A stretch of DNA of 64,000 bases from Lunularia cruciata (lineage: Eukaryota; Streptophyta; Marchantiopsida; Lunulariales; Lunulariaceae), in the NCBI GenBank assembly GCA_948567375.1, contig OX419757.1, positions 8,694,974 to 8,758,973 of the forward strand, given 5' to 3'. The notes beneath the pieces are model-generated. The model did no database searches, was not told where the DNA came from, and saw nothing but the letters and a program-made list of their open reading frames with translations. This document shows, in pieces, positions 25,201 to 33,998 of this stretch (its first letter is position 1; each line of letters starts with the position of its first letter). The translations under genes were made by a program, and so were the position numbers.

Positions 25201-26173
25201 CATTCTCCTCCAATAAGTCAACATGCCAAGTAACAACACCACTAAAAGTTGAAATTGATGCTAACATGGTCTTGGACTATAGTTAGCCAAGATTGCCACT
25301 ACTAACGCATACTAGTAGATGACATACTTGTTCCTCACCTGACTGCCAACTTGGTCTATAGGAGACTATCTCCTCCCAATAGTAAATATTGAAACCCATG
25401 AGGTATAACACTACTTTCCCAACTAGCACATCATATGACTCATCTAGTATCGCAATAGCCTAAGCTCTCACCACCAAGCTATCAGACTAGGCTAAACCTA
25501 GATAACAAGCTTCCCATGTGTGATGTACTATGTCAAACCACCACCTAGAGATGTCTAGATTTGAAATGGACACCTTTCCACATTGGTCTTCTGTAACTCC
25601 AAACCGACAACTGCAGCCTTCCCCAACATAAAGGGCTACGCACTAGAGTCAAGTAAGACCCTTTGTGGTGTATAGACCTCCTAAAGGTCCCACCAAACAA
25701 AAAATCTTCATCTGGTTATTGAATAGGATAACACCAAGTGTAAATCACGTTTGCTCAAAGGCTAGTCTAGTTGGTAATTCCTCTAATCTAGTTGTTACTT
25801 CCTGCCATAAACCACTGGTCATTGAGTGGATCCCATGCTCCTCAACCAAGTCAACTCCACTATCAACCACCTTTGTCCTAGTAGTAGGAACCACATCATC
25901 CCTACTCTCACAAAGCATGGAAACCAATCTAAACACTAGGGCTAGGTCAACTTCCAATGTACACATATCACTGGCTAAAAATAAAGGATAGCGCATAATC
26001 AACTGAGTCGCCCTTAACATCATGCTAGGCTTAGTCTGTAAAGTTATAAGTGGCTGACTAGTAGGTAGTCTATCATGCACCCCATCACCAGCTACCACAC
26101 TTGCACTAAAACGTCTAGGAGCCATGGATGATGTCTGCAAGGCCTCAAAGAGCATGAAAGATTGAGGAAGTCT
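22260..26173 (-). pseudogene. PHD-gypsy family protease, RT and RNase H, broken
   Basis: This is the pol part of an old minus-strand Ty3/gypsy element. Reading down from 26,173: a gag-pro linker (open at 25745-26155), a retropepsin-like LLDSSA at about 25,641-25,658 (DSSA in place of DSGA), a pre-RT block (LGPKLTVEERRKVWRFL, about 23,540-23,590), RT with YVDD at 22,989-23,000, and the connection region HGKCKFFHEQVEYFGHT with FLGLANFYR. RNase H remnants then run to about 22,330, where similarity ends against the plus-strand LTR block. Stops and shifts are frequent. The integrase is missing here. The linked 5' LTR at 36.6-37.1 kb shares B-A with the repeat next to the integrase-PHD copy, which is why I put both in one family. 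Confidence 0.75.
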
Positions 26174-26177
26174 GACC

Positions 26178-26866
26178 TGTGAGCCAGCCTATCTCTCACT
26201 CAGGATGAACCTCTGATGGCTATTATGGTAGTGCACCATGGACTAAGAAGGCAAGGAACCCCAACTCCATCATACTCCTCCAAGGCTAACACTCAAGACT
26301 CAAGACATTGCTCACTAGAGAACTCAATGAGAGAGATAGTTGCAAATGAAAGGATGATGAGTACCTCTTCACCCCTTGTTTATACACTTGTGAAATAGTT
26401 ATGTACCAAAGTTACTAATTACCGTAGTAAATCAAGTTACTAGACTAAAAGTTAAGTAAAGTCAAAAAGTAGAAAGGAATATCCATTCACATGGGCATAT
26501 TCCCCTAAGCATGTGGTCTTATCTTGACCCAACCACTAAGTCAAGGATTCCTTCACATGGGCTATCCTTGGACTAAAGAAGAATCCAAAACAAAAAGGCT
26601 TGCGGGCCCAAGAGTTCTCAACTCTTTCCTCAAAGCCAAACACCTAGGAATAATACCAAGTCAACACACTAAAATCCAAAATAGTGGTGCTTATCTTTTC
26701 TACTTCCTTTAAAGTAAGGTCCACTCTATCTTTGCTATGACTAACTTTAGCTAACCATGACTAATATAAAACCATCCTTTATCTCTATATAAATAATATC
26801 TCTTAAGTACTTGTAATACCAAGCTAAATATCACAATACCACACACATGCACAAATGGGTGTTACA
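26178..26866 (-). repeat. Copy A 3' LTR
   Basis: A 689-bp terminal repeat, TGTAACACC...GGCTCACA in the element's direction (TG...CA ends). It is about 98% identical by eye to the 5' LTR at 33305-33994. Other LTRs of the family are at 43298-43985, 52644-53327 and, as a fragment, 37124-37256. Confidence 0.95.
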
Positions 26867-26879
26867 TTTACCCCCGGAC
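26867..26879 (-). other. Copy A polypurine tract
   Basis: On the minus strand CCGGGGGTAAA lies directly before the 3' LTR, where plus-strand priming would occur. The copy C equivalent before 52644 is CCGAGGGTAAA. Confidence 0.55.
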
Positions 26880-28081
26880 TAAGTTTTCACTTTGTCCTCA
26901 AAGTGAAGGTCTCTCTTCCTTCTATGGTACATCTTCAACTTATCATGGTTAATCCTATCAAAGTGTCTTCCTCCCAACTCCTTGAGATCATAGGTGTAAT
27001 TGCTCCACACCTTCTCCACTATGAAAGGCCCAAAGTACTTAGGCAAAAACTTCTTTTGCACTCTCTTGAATCAAATGGAATCAAACAACATTACCCAATC
27101 ACCTTCTTTGAAAGTCTCCACCTTCTTCTTGCCTTGCCTCTTGTCATAGCTCTCCTTTTGTTTCCTTTGGGCTTGCTCCACTCGAACTATAGCAATTGCT
27201 CTTGCCTCTTCCAACTCCATGAGTTGATCTTTCCTTGACTTCTATGCATCACCTCCTTGTGCTTTCTTCAATCTCCTATGAATGCTTTGGAAGGTAGGAA
27301 GATCAAAGTGAATAGGTAAGGTAGACTCAATACCATATACCAATTGAAATGGAGAATATCCGGTGGAAGTCTTCATGGTTGTCCTATACTCCCATAAAAC
27401 TGCATGAATCCTCTTGTCCCAATGATGTTTAGCCCCCTCCATTTCTACATCTTTGGCCAACATCATGCACAAGGTCTGATTGGTTCTCTCTGCCAAGCCA
27501 TTGGAATTTGGCTTATAGGATGTAGTTACTCTATGTGTGATAGAGAAATGTCATAGCATGGCTGTAGTAATGCTTCCTGTAAACTCTCCTCCTCTATCAA
27601 AAACCAACTCCAAAGGGCATCCAAACCTAGTGATAATGCATTCATAAAGAAATCTACCCACTTCATCTTCATTCTTGTCCCTCAATGGTCTAGCCTCAAC
27701 CCACTTGGTAAGGTAATCAGTAACTACCACAATGTACCGATTGTTCCTTGGGGTTCTATTGAGAGGACCTACAAAATCGATTCCCCACTTCTCAAAAGGT
27801 CCTAGCAATGGAATTGATCTAAGTGGTGGAGTGGATGTAGGTTTTCTAGCAAAAGCTTGACAAACATGACAATTTTTGCAATAATCAAGACAATCCTTGA
27901 AAATCCCTCTCCAATGGTACGCTGCATCTAGAATCTTGAAAGCAGTCATCTTTCCTGCAAAGTGTCCTCCACATACTAAACCTTCATGAAACTCCTTTAT
28001 GAGTAGGATAGACTCTTCCTTACCCACTGCTCTTTGAAGTAGACCATCTGCTCCTTGGTGAAAAAGAATATCCTCCACCAT
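26879..28081 (-). pseudogene. Copy A integrase
   Basis: A zinc domain (HEGLVCGGHF ... CKNCHVCQ) and an integrase core with WGIDFVGPL (first Asp), LVFDRGGEF (second Asp) and NGLAERTNQ (Glu), then a GPF-type tail (YFGPFIVEKVW) ending HFEDKVKT without a chromodomain. Compared with copy C, one base is missing at about 28,090 (GCAGATC for ACAAGATC), which puts the RNase H to integrase join out of frame. A stop follows TTAML near 27,551, and the tail is in another segment. In an intact element this would be the last part of one Gag-Pol protein. Confidence 0.85.
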
Positions 28082-29415
28082 TATGTAAGGTCTAGATCTG
28101 CTGCAAGTGCCTTCCTCTCCCTAGCATGCATCCCTTCTGGATAGTTACCTCTTGTCACAAAATCCACAATCTCCTTGTACTCCATTGGAATCTCTTGAGT
28201 GACTGAGATTGTCATGAGCTCCTCATCCGGGAAGGAATCATCCACTGGCTCATCTCCATCATGATCATAGGCTCTAGATAACAAATCAGCATTTGCATGT
28301 TTCTTTCCTGGCCTATCCTCAATGGTGTAGTCATACTCAGACAAGAGTATCATCCACCTTGCTAGTCTCCCTTCAACATTAGGCTTGTTGAAGATGTACT
28401 TCAAAGCCTTGTGATCCGTGACAATGGTGGCTTTCCCTCCAATCAAGTAGTGTCTAAACTTCTTGAGACCAAAGATCACTGCCAACCCTTCTCTCTCCGT
28501 GACAGAGTAGTTCTTCTCTACTGAAACCATCTGCCTACTAGCATAAGCTATTGGATGATCATGCCCATCTTGGTCTAATTGACTAAGAGTGCATCCTATA
28601 GCTACATTAGAAGCATCAGTGTAGAGGATGAAAGGCTTACTCCAATCAGGTTTAGCAAGAATTGGAGCTACAACAAGGGATTGCTTGAGTTCCTCAAAAG
28701 CTTTGAGAGCCTCCTTGTCTTCCAAAATCACCATGTAATCTACACCCTTCTTCATGTAGATGGTCAATGCATAAGCCTTGTTGGAAAATGAGAAGATGAA
28801 CCTCCTATAGTACCCAACCATCCCCAAGAATTGGCGTAACTTTGTCAAGCTTGAAGGGAATGGAAGATCTGAGATTTTCCTCACCTTCTTAGGATCAACT
28901 GCTATTCCATCCTTGGAGATGATGTGCCCCAAAAGTAGACCTTCTTCACATCCAAAAATGCACTTCTCTAGGTTGAGTGATGCATTTGCCTCATCCAAGC
29001 GTTGCAAGACTTTGATTAGGTGCTCAAAGTGCTCCTCCTTGCTCCCATAAACACAAAAGTCATCAATGAAGTCTCTCAAAAATTTCCCAATGAAAGGTTC
29101 AAATACCTTGTTCATGAACCGTTGGAATGTGGCTGGAGCATTGCAAAGCCCAAAAGGCATGACCTTGAAAGCGTAAGTTCCCCAAGGTGTGGTGAATGTG
29201 GTGAGTTGTTGATGCTCTGGTGCAATCTTGATTTGGTTGTATCCACTATAACCATCTCCAAAACTGTACCTCTCATGACTTGCAACCTCCTTCAAGATCT
29301 CATCAATGAACGGCAATGGGTAGTAGTCCTTCTTGGTAAGAGCATTGGGCTTCTTGTAATCCACACATACCCGAAGCTTGCCATTCTTTTTCTTCACAAT
29401 GACAATTGGAGACAC
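28081..29415 (-). CDS. Copy A reverse transcriptase and RNase H
   Basis: A 444-codon open stretch continues in the frame of gag-pro after one TAG at 29416-29418. RT blocks are complete: VSPIVIVKKKNGKLRVCVDY, YPLPFIDEIL, YSGYNQIKIAPEHQ, MPFGLCNAPATFQRFMN and the catalytic FIDD at 29059-29070, then FLGMVGYYRRFI. RNase H follows (LYTDASNVAIGCTLSQ, VTDHKAL, HANADLLSR). It has no start of its own; it is a domain of the polyprotein. The last 10 or so residues are frameshifted relative to copy C. It is the best-preserved coding block in the window. Confidence 0.9.
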   Translation of the reverse strand: MSPIVIVKKKNGKLRVCVDYKKPNALTKKDYYPLPFIDEILKEVASHERYSFGDGYSGYNQIKIAPEHQQLTTFTTPWGTYAFKVMPFGLCNAPATFQRFMNKVFEPFIGKFLRDFIDDFCVYGSKEEHFEHLIKVLQRLDEANASLNLEKCIFGCEEGLLLGHIISKDGIAVDPKKVRKISDLPFPSSLTKLRQFLGMVGYYRRFIFSFSNKAYALTIYMKKGVDYMVILEDKEALKAFEELKQSLVVAPILAKPDWSKPFILYTDASNVAIGCTLSQLDQDGHDHPIAYASRQMVSVEKNYSVTEREGLAVIFGLKKFRHYLIGGKATIVTDHKALKYIFNKPNVEGRLARWMILLSEYDYTIEDRPGKKHANADLLSRAYDHDGDEPVDDSFPDEELMTISVTQEIPMEYKEIVDFVTRGNYPEGMHARERKALAADLDLT

Positions 29416-31122
29416 CTATTCTGAATTCTCCACCTCAAAGATAAATCCAGCCTCCTTGAGCTTATCAATCTCCTCCTTCACAACCAAAGATATTGGTGGG
29501 CTAATGCGATGTTGCTTTTGGCGGATTGGTCTTGCATGTGACTCCACCTCTATCTTGTGCTCCTCCAAGGTGACTTCTTTCAAATCCTTGTAACTAAAAG
29601 CAAACACATGGATGAACTTGCGGAAAATCTCCTCAAATCTCACCTTTTCCTCCTTGGTAACATTTGGGCCATACTTGAGGATAGCTAACCTTCTCTCTAC
29701 CTCCTCAAGTGTCAATGGTGATTTGTTTAGGTCCTTCAAAACCTCTAGCTTAGGTGCAAAATCCATAGCACACAAGGGATATACATCTGAATCAGATTCA
29801 GATTCATCCTCCTCCGTGGAAGTCTCCTCCTCCATGCTTGTATCTACACCTGAAGCTCCTTCTTCAGAATCTGATTCCCAATAATCAGAAGATAGTGTAT
29901 CTGAATGTGAAGTGTTGGTGGTGTTAGTCACAAGAATAGTGACTCTATGGTTTGATGGCCCAATCCTCAAGTACCCTTTGTGCCATTGATCAGTTGTGCG
30001 TGTTGCTCTCAACCATGGCCTCCCAAGAAGTAAGTCATAGCTTGAATCCTTCAAGACTTGGAAAGTCATGAGATTTTGAACTCCCATAACTAGAACTACC
30101 ACCTTATCCATCACTCCTACTGGTCGAACTTGTTGCTTGTTTGCCACGCTCACCACAAATGTTGAAGGTCTTGAGGGTATCATACCCAACTTCTTCATCA
30201 ACCTTTCTGACATGGCATTCACTACTGATCCTCCATCAACCAATGCATCCTTGATGTTGTGACCCTTCACTCTCACATCAATCTTGGAGGTATATTCACA
30301 AGCCTCCCATGGTGCTGGCTTGGCATCTACCACCCCCATTGATATTGGAACTTTTGCCTTCTTCTTCTTCTTGCTCCTTGTAGAACTCAAACCACCTCTA
30401 AGCTCCTTTCTCAAGGTAGGGTTCAAAGCAATCAATTGGCCCACTGTGATGTTAGCCTTGTGACTACCAACATCCTCCAACACATTGTAGTTCCATTGTT
30501 GCTTTGGAATCAAGAAATCCTCCATCCCCAACTTCTTCCTTGGAGTCTTTGTTGTTGATGGTGTTGAGGTGCAAGTGCTCCTAGTAGACATAGGAGTATC
30601 CTTGCTTGAAGTAAATCCTTGAGAAGAGTGAACATCCTCTGCAAAACGAGCTCTCTTCTTCTCTTGTGCCAAAAGCTCCAAATTAAGACCCTTGGAGTTT
30701 GAGCACTCTCCCTTCTCATACTTGCTCTCAACCACATCTATGGATGATATCCCCTTACCTTTGTTGGGATTAGGAGCCACTTGGGTTTCACTACCTCCCT
30801 CTTTCCCTCTATTGGCTCCCTCATAACCCCTTCCTCCATGGTAAGTGGAATTTGGGCAATTCCTTTGGATATGGCCTCTTCCTCCACAACCAAAACAATT
30901 TCTATCATTGAAATTGTTGGCTGGTTGGCCTCCTCTATATGGATAGTTTCCATAACTCCTAGTCCCTCTCCCTACATTCTGATCCACCTCTCTCTTCTCC
31001 CATAGTTGCACCACATTGATCTTGAGATCTGCAAGTTGTTCTGTGATGGTTTGAAGTGGATCTTTTGGTGGAGGTGCAAGAACTGGAGCAACCACTACCT
31101 GTGGTGCAACCCTTGCCACCAA
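29416..31122 (-). CDS. Copy A Gag nucleocapsid, protease and pre-RT region
   Basis: A 568-codon open frame holds the end of Gag and the protease. From its start: a Pro/Val-rich linker, a nucleocapsid knuckle CFGCGGRGHIQRNC (30856-30897), a basic Lys/Arg linker, a retropepsin-like segment DALVDGGSVVNAM with LLLGRPWLRA further on (DGGS rather than D-S/T-G-A), an acidic Ser/Glu/Asp stretch, and the pre-RT block ending IFEVENSE before TAG. A one-base deletion near 31,140 separates it from the Gag frame upstream; copy C keeps the frame there. The domain order is certain. The protease call rests on position and the DGGS/GRPWL pair. Confidence 0.87.
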   Translation of the reverse strand: MVARVAPQVVVAPVLAPPPKDPLQTITEQLADLKINVVQLWEKREVDQNVGRGTRSYGNYPYRGGQPANNFNDRNCFGCGGRGHIQRNCPNSTYHGGRGYEGANRGKEGGSETQVAPNPNKGKGISSIDVVESKYEKGECSNSKGLNLELLAQEKKRARFAEDVHSSQGFTSSKDTPMSTRSTCTSTPSTTKTPRKKLGMEDFLIPKQQWNYNVLEDVGSHKANITVGQLIALNPTLRKELRGGLSSTRSKKKKKAKVPISMGVVDAKPAPWEACEYTSKIDVRVKGHNIKDALVDGGSVVNAMSERLMKKLGMIPSRPSTFVVSVANKQQVRPVGVMDKVVVLVMGVQNLMTFQVLKDSSYDLLLGRPWLRATRTTDQWHKGYLRIGPSNHRVTILVTNTTNTSHSDTLSSDYWESDSEEGASGVDTSMEEETSTEEDESESDSDVYPLCAMDFAPKLEVLKDLNKSPLTLEEVERRLAILKYGPNVTKEEKVRFEEIFRKFIHVFAFSYKDLKEVTLEEHKIEVESHARPIRQKQHRISPPISLVVKEEIDKLKEAGFIFEVENSE

Positions 31123-31739
31123 AGTATCAGAAGTTCCACCATACTGTAGCCTTGAGGAGGATGCACAACCTCCTTCACCACCAAATCACTCTCATCCCCT
31201 TCCAAACTCTCCTCCATACGAATTGCGATCTTGATAGCTTCAACCTTGGAAGAAGGTTTCTCATATCTCACCTTGCTTCTAATTTGTGGTCTCAACACTC
31301 CCACAAAATTCTTGGTGAGCATGGCTCCTATGCCAATCATTGTAGTCTTCACATCATCCCCACCCTTCCTCAACACTATGCAAAATTTGAACTCTAACTT
31401 TTCCACTCTTTCCACATAGACTCTCACTTTCTCTCCTTCTCCTTGCTTGAGAAATGTAACCTCACTCATCAATCTCTCATAACTCTCATCAAGAAGAAAG
31501 TTCTCAATGAGTGCTGAAGTCAAAGTCTCCCAAGACTCCTCTTCCCCATCTCTCCTCTCTCTCTTTTGGTATTCTGACTCATACCATGTAAGTGCTGCAT
31601 CCTCAAAGAAATCTGGTAATAATGAGGCCCACTCATTCTTCCTCCTCTCATTGTTTCCTATGCAAGCTCTCTTGAAGTCTCTCAGAAAGGCCTCCACATC
31701 TTTTCCATCCTTGCCAAAGAAAACCGGAAGTTTCCCCAT
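31095..31739 (-). CDS. Copy A Gag, N-terminal part
   Basis: 214 codons from the ATG at 31739. It has the features of the plant retrotransposon Gag fold: VEAFLRDFKRACIGNNE, WASLLPDFFEDAALTWYES, LIENFLLDESYERLMSEV and FLKQGEGEKVRVYVERVEKL. This protein would form the virus-like particle. The frame is lost near 31,140 by a one-base deletion; the last residues of this frame are therefore artefactual, and Gag should run on into the knuckle-bearing frame. Copy C at 47786 starts at the equivalent ATG. Confidence 0.88.
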   Translation of the reverse strand: MGKLPVFFGKDGKDVEAFLRDFKRACIGNNERRKNEWASLLPDFFEDAALTWYESEYQKRERRDGEEESWETLTSALIENFLLDESYERLMSEVTFLKQGEGEKVRVYVERVEKLEFKFCIVLRKGGDDVKTTMIGIGAMLTKNFVGVLRPQIRSKVRYEKPSSKVEAIKIAIRMEESLEGDESDLVVKEVVHPPQGYSMVELLILWWQGLHHR

Positions 31740-31972
31740 CTTAACCTCTCACTATCTTTCTTTCTCTCAAATTTTTTTTTTCTTTTTTTTTCTCTCACTC
31801 TATTACTAATAGAGTATATACATGACTAACACCATCTGAGAATAATCCACTCTAGGGAACACAAAAGGTTCAAGTTGCTCCAAGATTTCTATAGCAACAT
31901 CAAATCCTAGAGTGCATATTAATCTAACTCTCATGGATAGTTTATCCATAAGTTGAAAGATTATCTCCATCA

Positions 31973-32446
31973 CTAATCTTGAGAACTAGCTGATGAAGGT
32001 GATAATATTTCTGTAGCTGTACTAAGACTCTCTCCAAGATCCTTCACCAAAGTTTCCAAAAGTGCTTTTACTCCACTACGCTCATGTCCTTTTGGAAGTC
32101 CTTCCACTCCACAAACCTCACACAACTCCTTGGTCTTAGATCTTCTCCCTCCTAATCTTGGTGAAGAAGGTCCAACATGAAAACCCAAGTCAAGTAAGCC
32201 TCTCCTTTCCCTCAATCTCTTGCTCTCAAAGGTCAATGGACATGAACTTGCCTTATGTCCCTTCTCTCCACACAGAAAGCACTTAGATTCACTCTTTCCT
32301 CCAAGTGGTGTAGGTTTTTGGATCCTCTCAATACTCTCTTCAAATTCTATTGTAAAATCTCTTTTCCTCAAATCCACCCCTACAATCACCTCAAACCCTT
32401 GAGGAACCTTGCATAATTTCAATTTCCACTCTTGATGACCCTCCAT
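31973..32446 (-). CDS. Copy A extra ORF upstream of gag, CCHC zinc-knuckle protein
   Basis: 157 codons, with ATG at 32446 and TAG at 31973-31975, between the 5' LTR and gag, and 233 bases before the gag ATG. It holds a canonical knuckle CFLCGEKGHKASSC (32240-32281), a second Cys/His group (CEVCGVEGLPKGH) and a leucine-rich end (LLETLVKDLGESLS). The N-terminus (WKLKLCKVPQGFEVIVGV) is not recognised. Copy B keeps a relic at 42385-42860 with ATG changed to ATA and the last knuckle Cys changed to Tyr. Copy C lost this region. Some Tat/Ogre-type plant elements also have an ORF before gag, of unknown role. RNA binding is inferred from the knuckle only. Confidence 0.75.
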   Translation of the reverse strand: MEGHQEWKLKLCKVPQGFEVIVGVDLRKRDFTIEFEESIERIQKPTPLGGKSESKCFLCGEKGHKASSCPLTFESKRLRERRGLLDLGFHVGPSSPRLGGRRSKTKELCEVCGVEGLPKGHERSGVKALLETLVKDLGESLSTATEILSPSSASSQD

Positions 32447-33283
32447 GTTCCCAAGATGAATCTAAACACTCAAACATGCTTTTTGTTGATCTCAAACTCC
32501 TCATGCATGAGATCTCCACTCTGCAGAATTGACCCTTCCTCACAATTTCACTCAAATCTCCCAACCACTATGTCACAGTCCTTTGGAATTTTGCACACTT
32601 GATCACAACTTTAGGGCGTCCCTCCCTGCAAAATTTCAGATCTTTTCATTGAGCCATTTGGCCTAGAGACGTTTCTATTCAACACCCATATTTCAGATTT
32701 GGTCTGAAAACCACCCCCTCCACTTCAAAAACTCATTTCCCCCTGCGCAAGAACGATCTCTCTCTAATTTTTATGGCAGCAGGTATGATACAATGACTTA
32801 ATGTTTTTGGAAATTTTCAGGACAATTCACTAAAAATTGAAGAAATGGCAGACTCTGTACAATGTTCTAGAGAGCATGCAATTGCGGGAGCACTTTACCC
32901 TATCAACTTTCAAAAATGCTAGCCCAGTGCATACAGTAGCTCTCATAATAATTTCAAGTGTGTTAACTGGAATATAACCCAAGCTATCATGTGTAGAAAT
33001 TTCAAGTCCAGATCTCAAACTTGAGATTTTGCCCAAAATCACCTTAATCCCCAAAATCTGCAATCCACCTCACACAATCTCTCCAATTCCTCTCATGTGT
33101 ACAAGATGTACAAAATCACCTCAAAGACATCATAATGAACTACAGGGTATACAAATGGATCTTGGTTCTCTAACATAAGTTCAGCCCTCTCCTCTCCTAA
33201 TGTTCTCTCCAAGTGAACTCTCATAGCCTCCTTCTGCCTAATGTAGAATTGAACGCAGAACATTATCTTGCCTTCTAGAGAGG
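32447..33283 (-). other. Copy A leader between primer site and extra ORF
   Basis: Noncoding 5' leader of the element with only short frames. The part near 33,060-33,280 is recognisable in copy B at about 43,060-43,290. Confidence 0.6.
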
Positions 33284-33300
33284 TCCCGACAACGGAACCA
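33284..33300 (-). other. Copy A primer-binding site, tRNA-Asp-like
   Basis: On the minus strand TGGTTCCGTTGTCGGGA lies 4 bases inside the 5' LTR. It resembles TGGCGCCGTTGCCGGGGA, the site complementary to the 3' end of tRNA-Asp used by Athila/Tat-type elements, with a few differences. Confidence 0.65.
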
Positions 33301-33304
33301 AAAA

Positions 33305-33994
33305 TGTGAGCCGGCCTGTCTCTCACTCAGGATGAACCTCTGATTGCTATTATGGTAGCGCACCATGGACTAAGAAGGCAAGGAACCCCAACTCCATCAT
33401 ACTCCTCCAAGGCTAACACTCCAAGACTCAAGACATTGCTCACTAGAGAACTCAATGAGAGAGATAGTTGCAAATGAAAGGATGATGAGTACCTCCTCAC
33501 CCCTTGTTTATACACTTGTGAAATAGTTACGTACCAAAGTTACTAATTACCGTAGTAACTCAAGTTACTAGACTAAAAGTTAAGTAAAGTCAAAAAGTAG
33601 AAAGGAATATCCATTCACATGGGCATATTCCCCTAAGCATGTGGTCTTATCTTGACCCAACCACTAAGTCAAGGATTCCTTCACATGGGCTATCCTTGGA
33701 CTAAAGAAGAATCCAAAACAAAAAGGCTTGCGGGCCCAAGAGTTCTCAACTCTTTCCTCAAAGCCAAACACCTAGGAATAATACCAATTCAACACACTAA
33801 AATCCAAAATAGTGGTGCTTATCTTTTCTACTTCCTTTAAAGTAAAGTCCACTCTATCTTAGCTATGACTAACTTTAGCTAACCATGACTAATATAAAAC
33901 CATCCTTTATCTCTATATAAATAATATCTCTTAAGTACTTGTAATACCAAGCTAAATATCACAATACCACACACATGCACAAATAGGTGTTACA
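33305..33994 (-). repeat. Copy A 5' LTR
   Basis: A 690-bp repeat with TG...CA ends in the element's direction, paired with 26178-26866. It should hold the element's promoter, but no core motif is assigned. Confidence 0.95.
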
Positions 33995-33998
33995 AACC

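Larger units (their letters stand above)
26178..33994 (-). mobile_element. Ty3/gypsy retrotransposon copy A, nearly complete, nested in the PHD-gypsy element
   Basis: A 7.8-kb element with both LTRs, primer-binding site, extra ORF, gag, protease, RT, RNase H and integrase, all on the minus strand. It has no chromodomain. The flanks GACC (26174-26177) and AACC (33995-33998) are a probable 4-bp target duplication with one change. Removing the element rejoins an open frame of the host element, which confirms the insertion point. The LTRs differ by roughly a dozen sites over about 690 bp by eye, so this is the youngest insertion here. It is still inactive, with at least two frameshifts and two stops. 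The primer site and extra ORF recall Tat/Athila-type plant elements; that lineage is inference. Confidence 0.93.
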
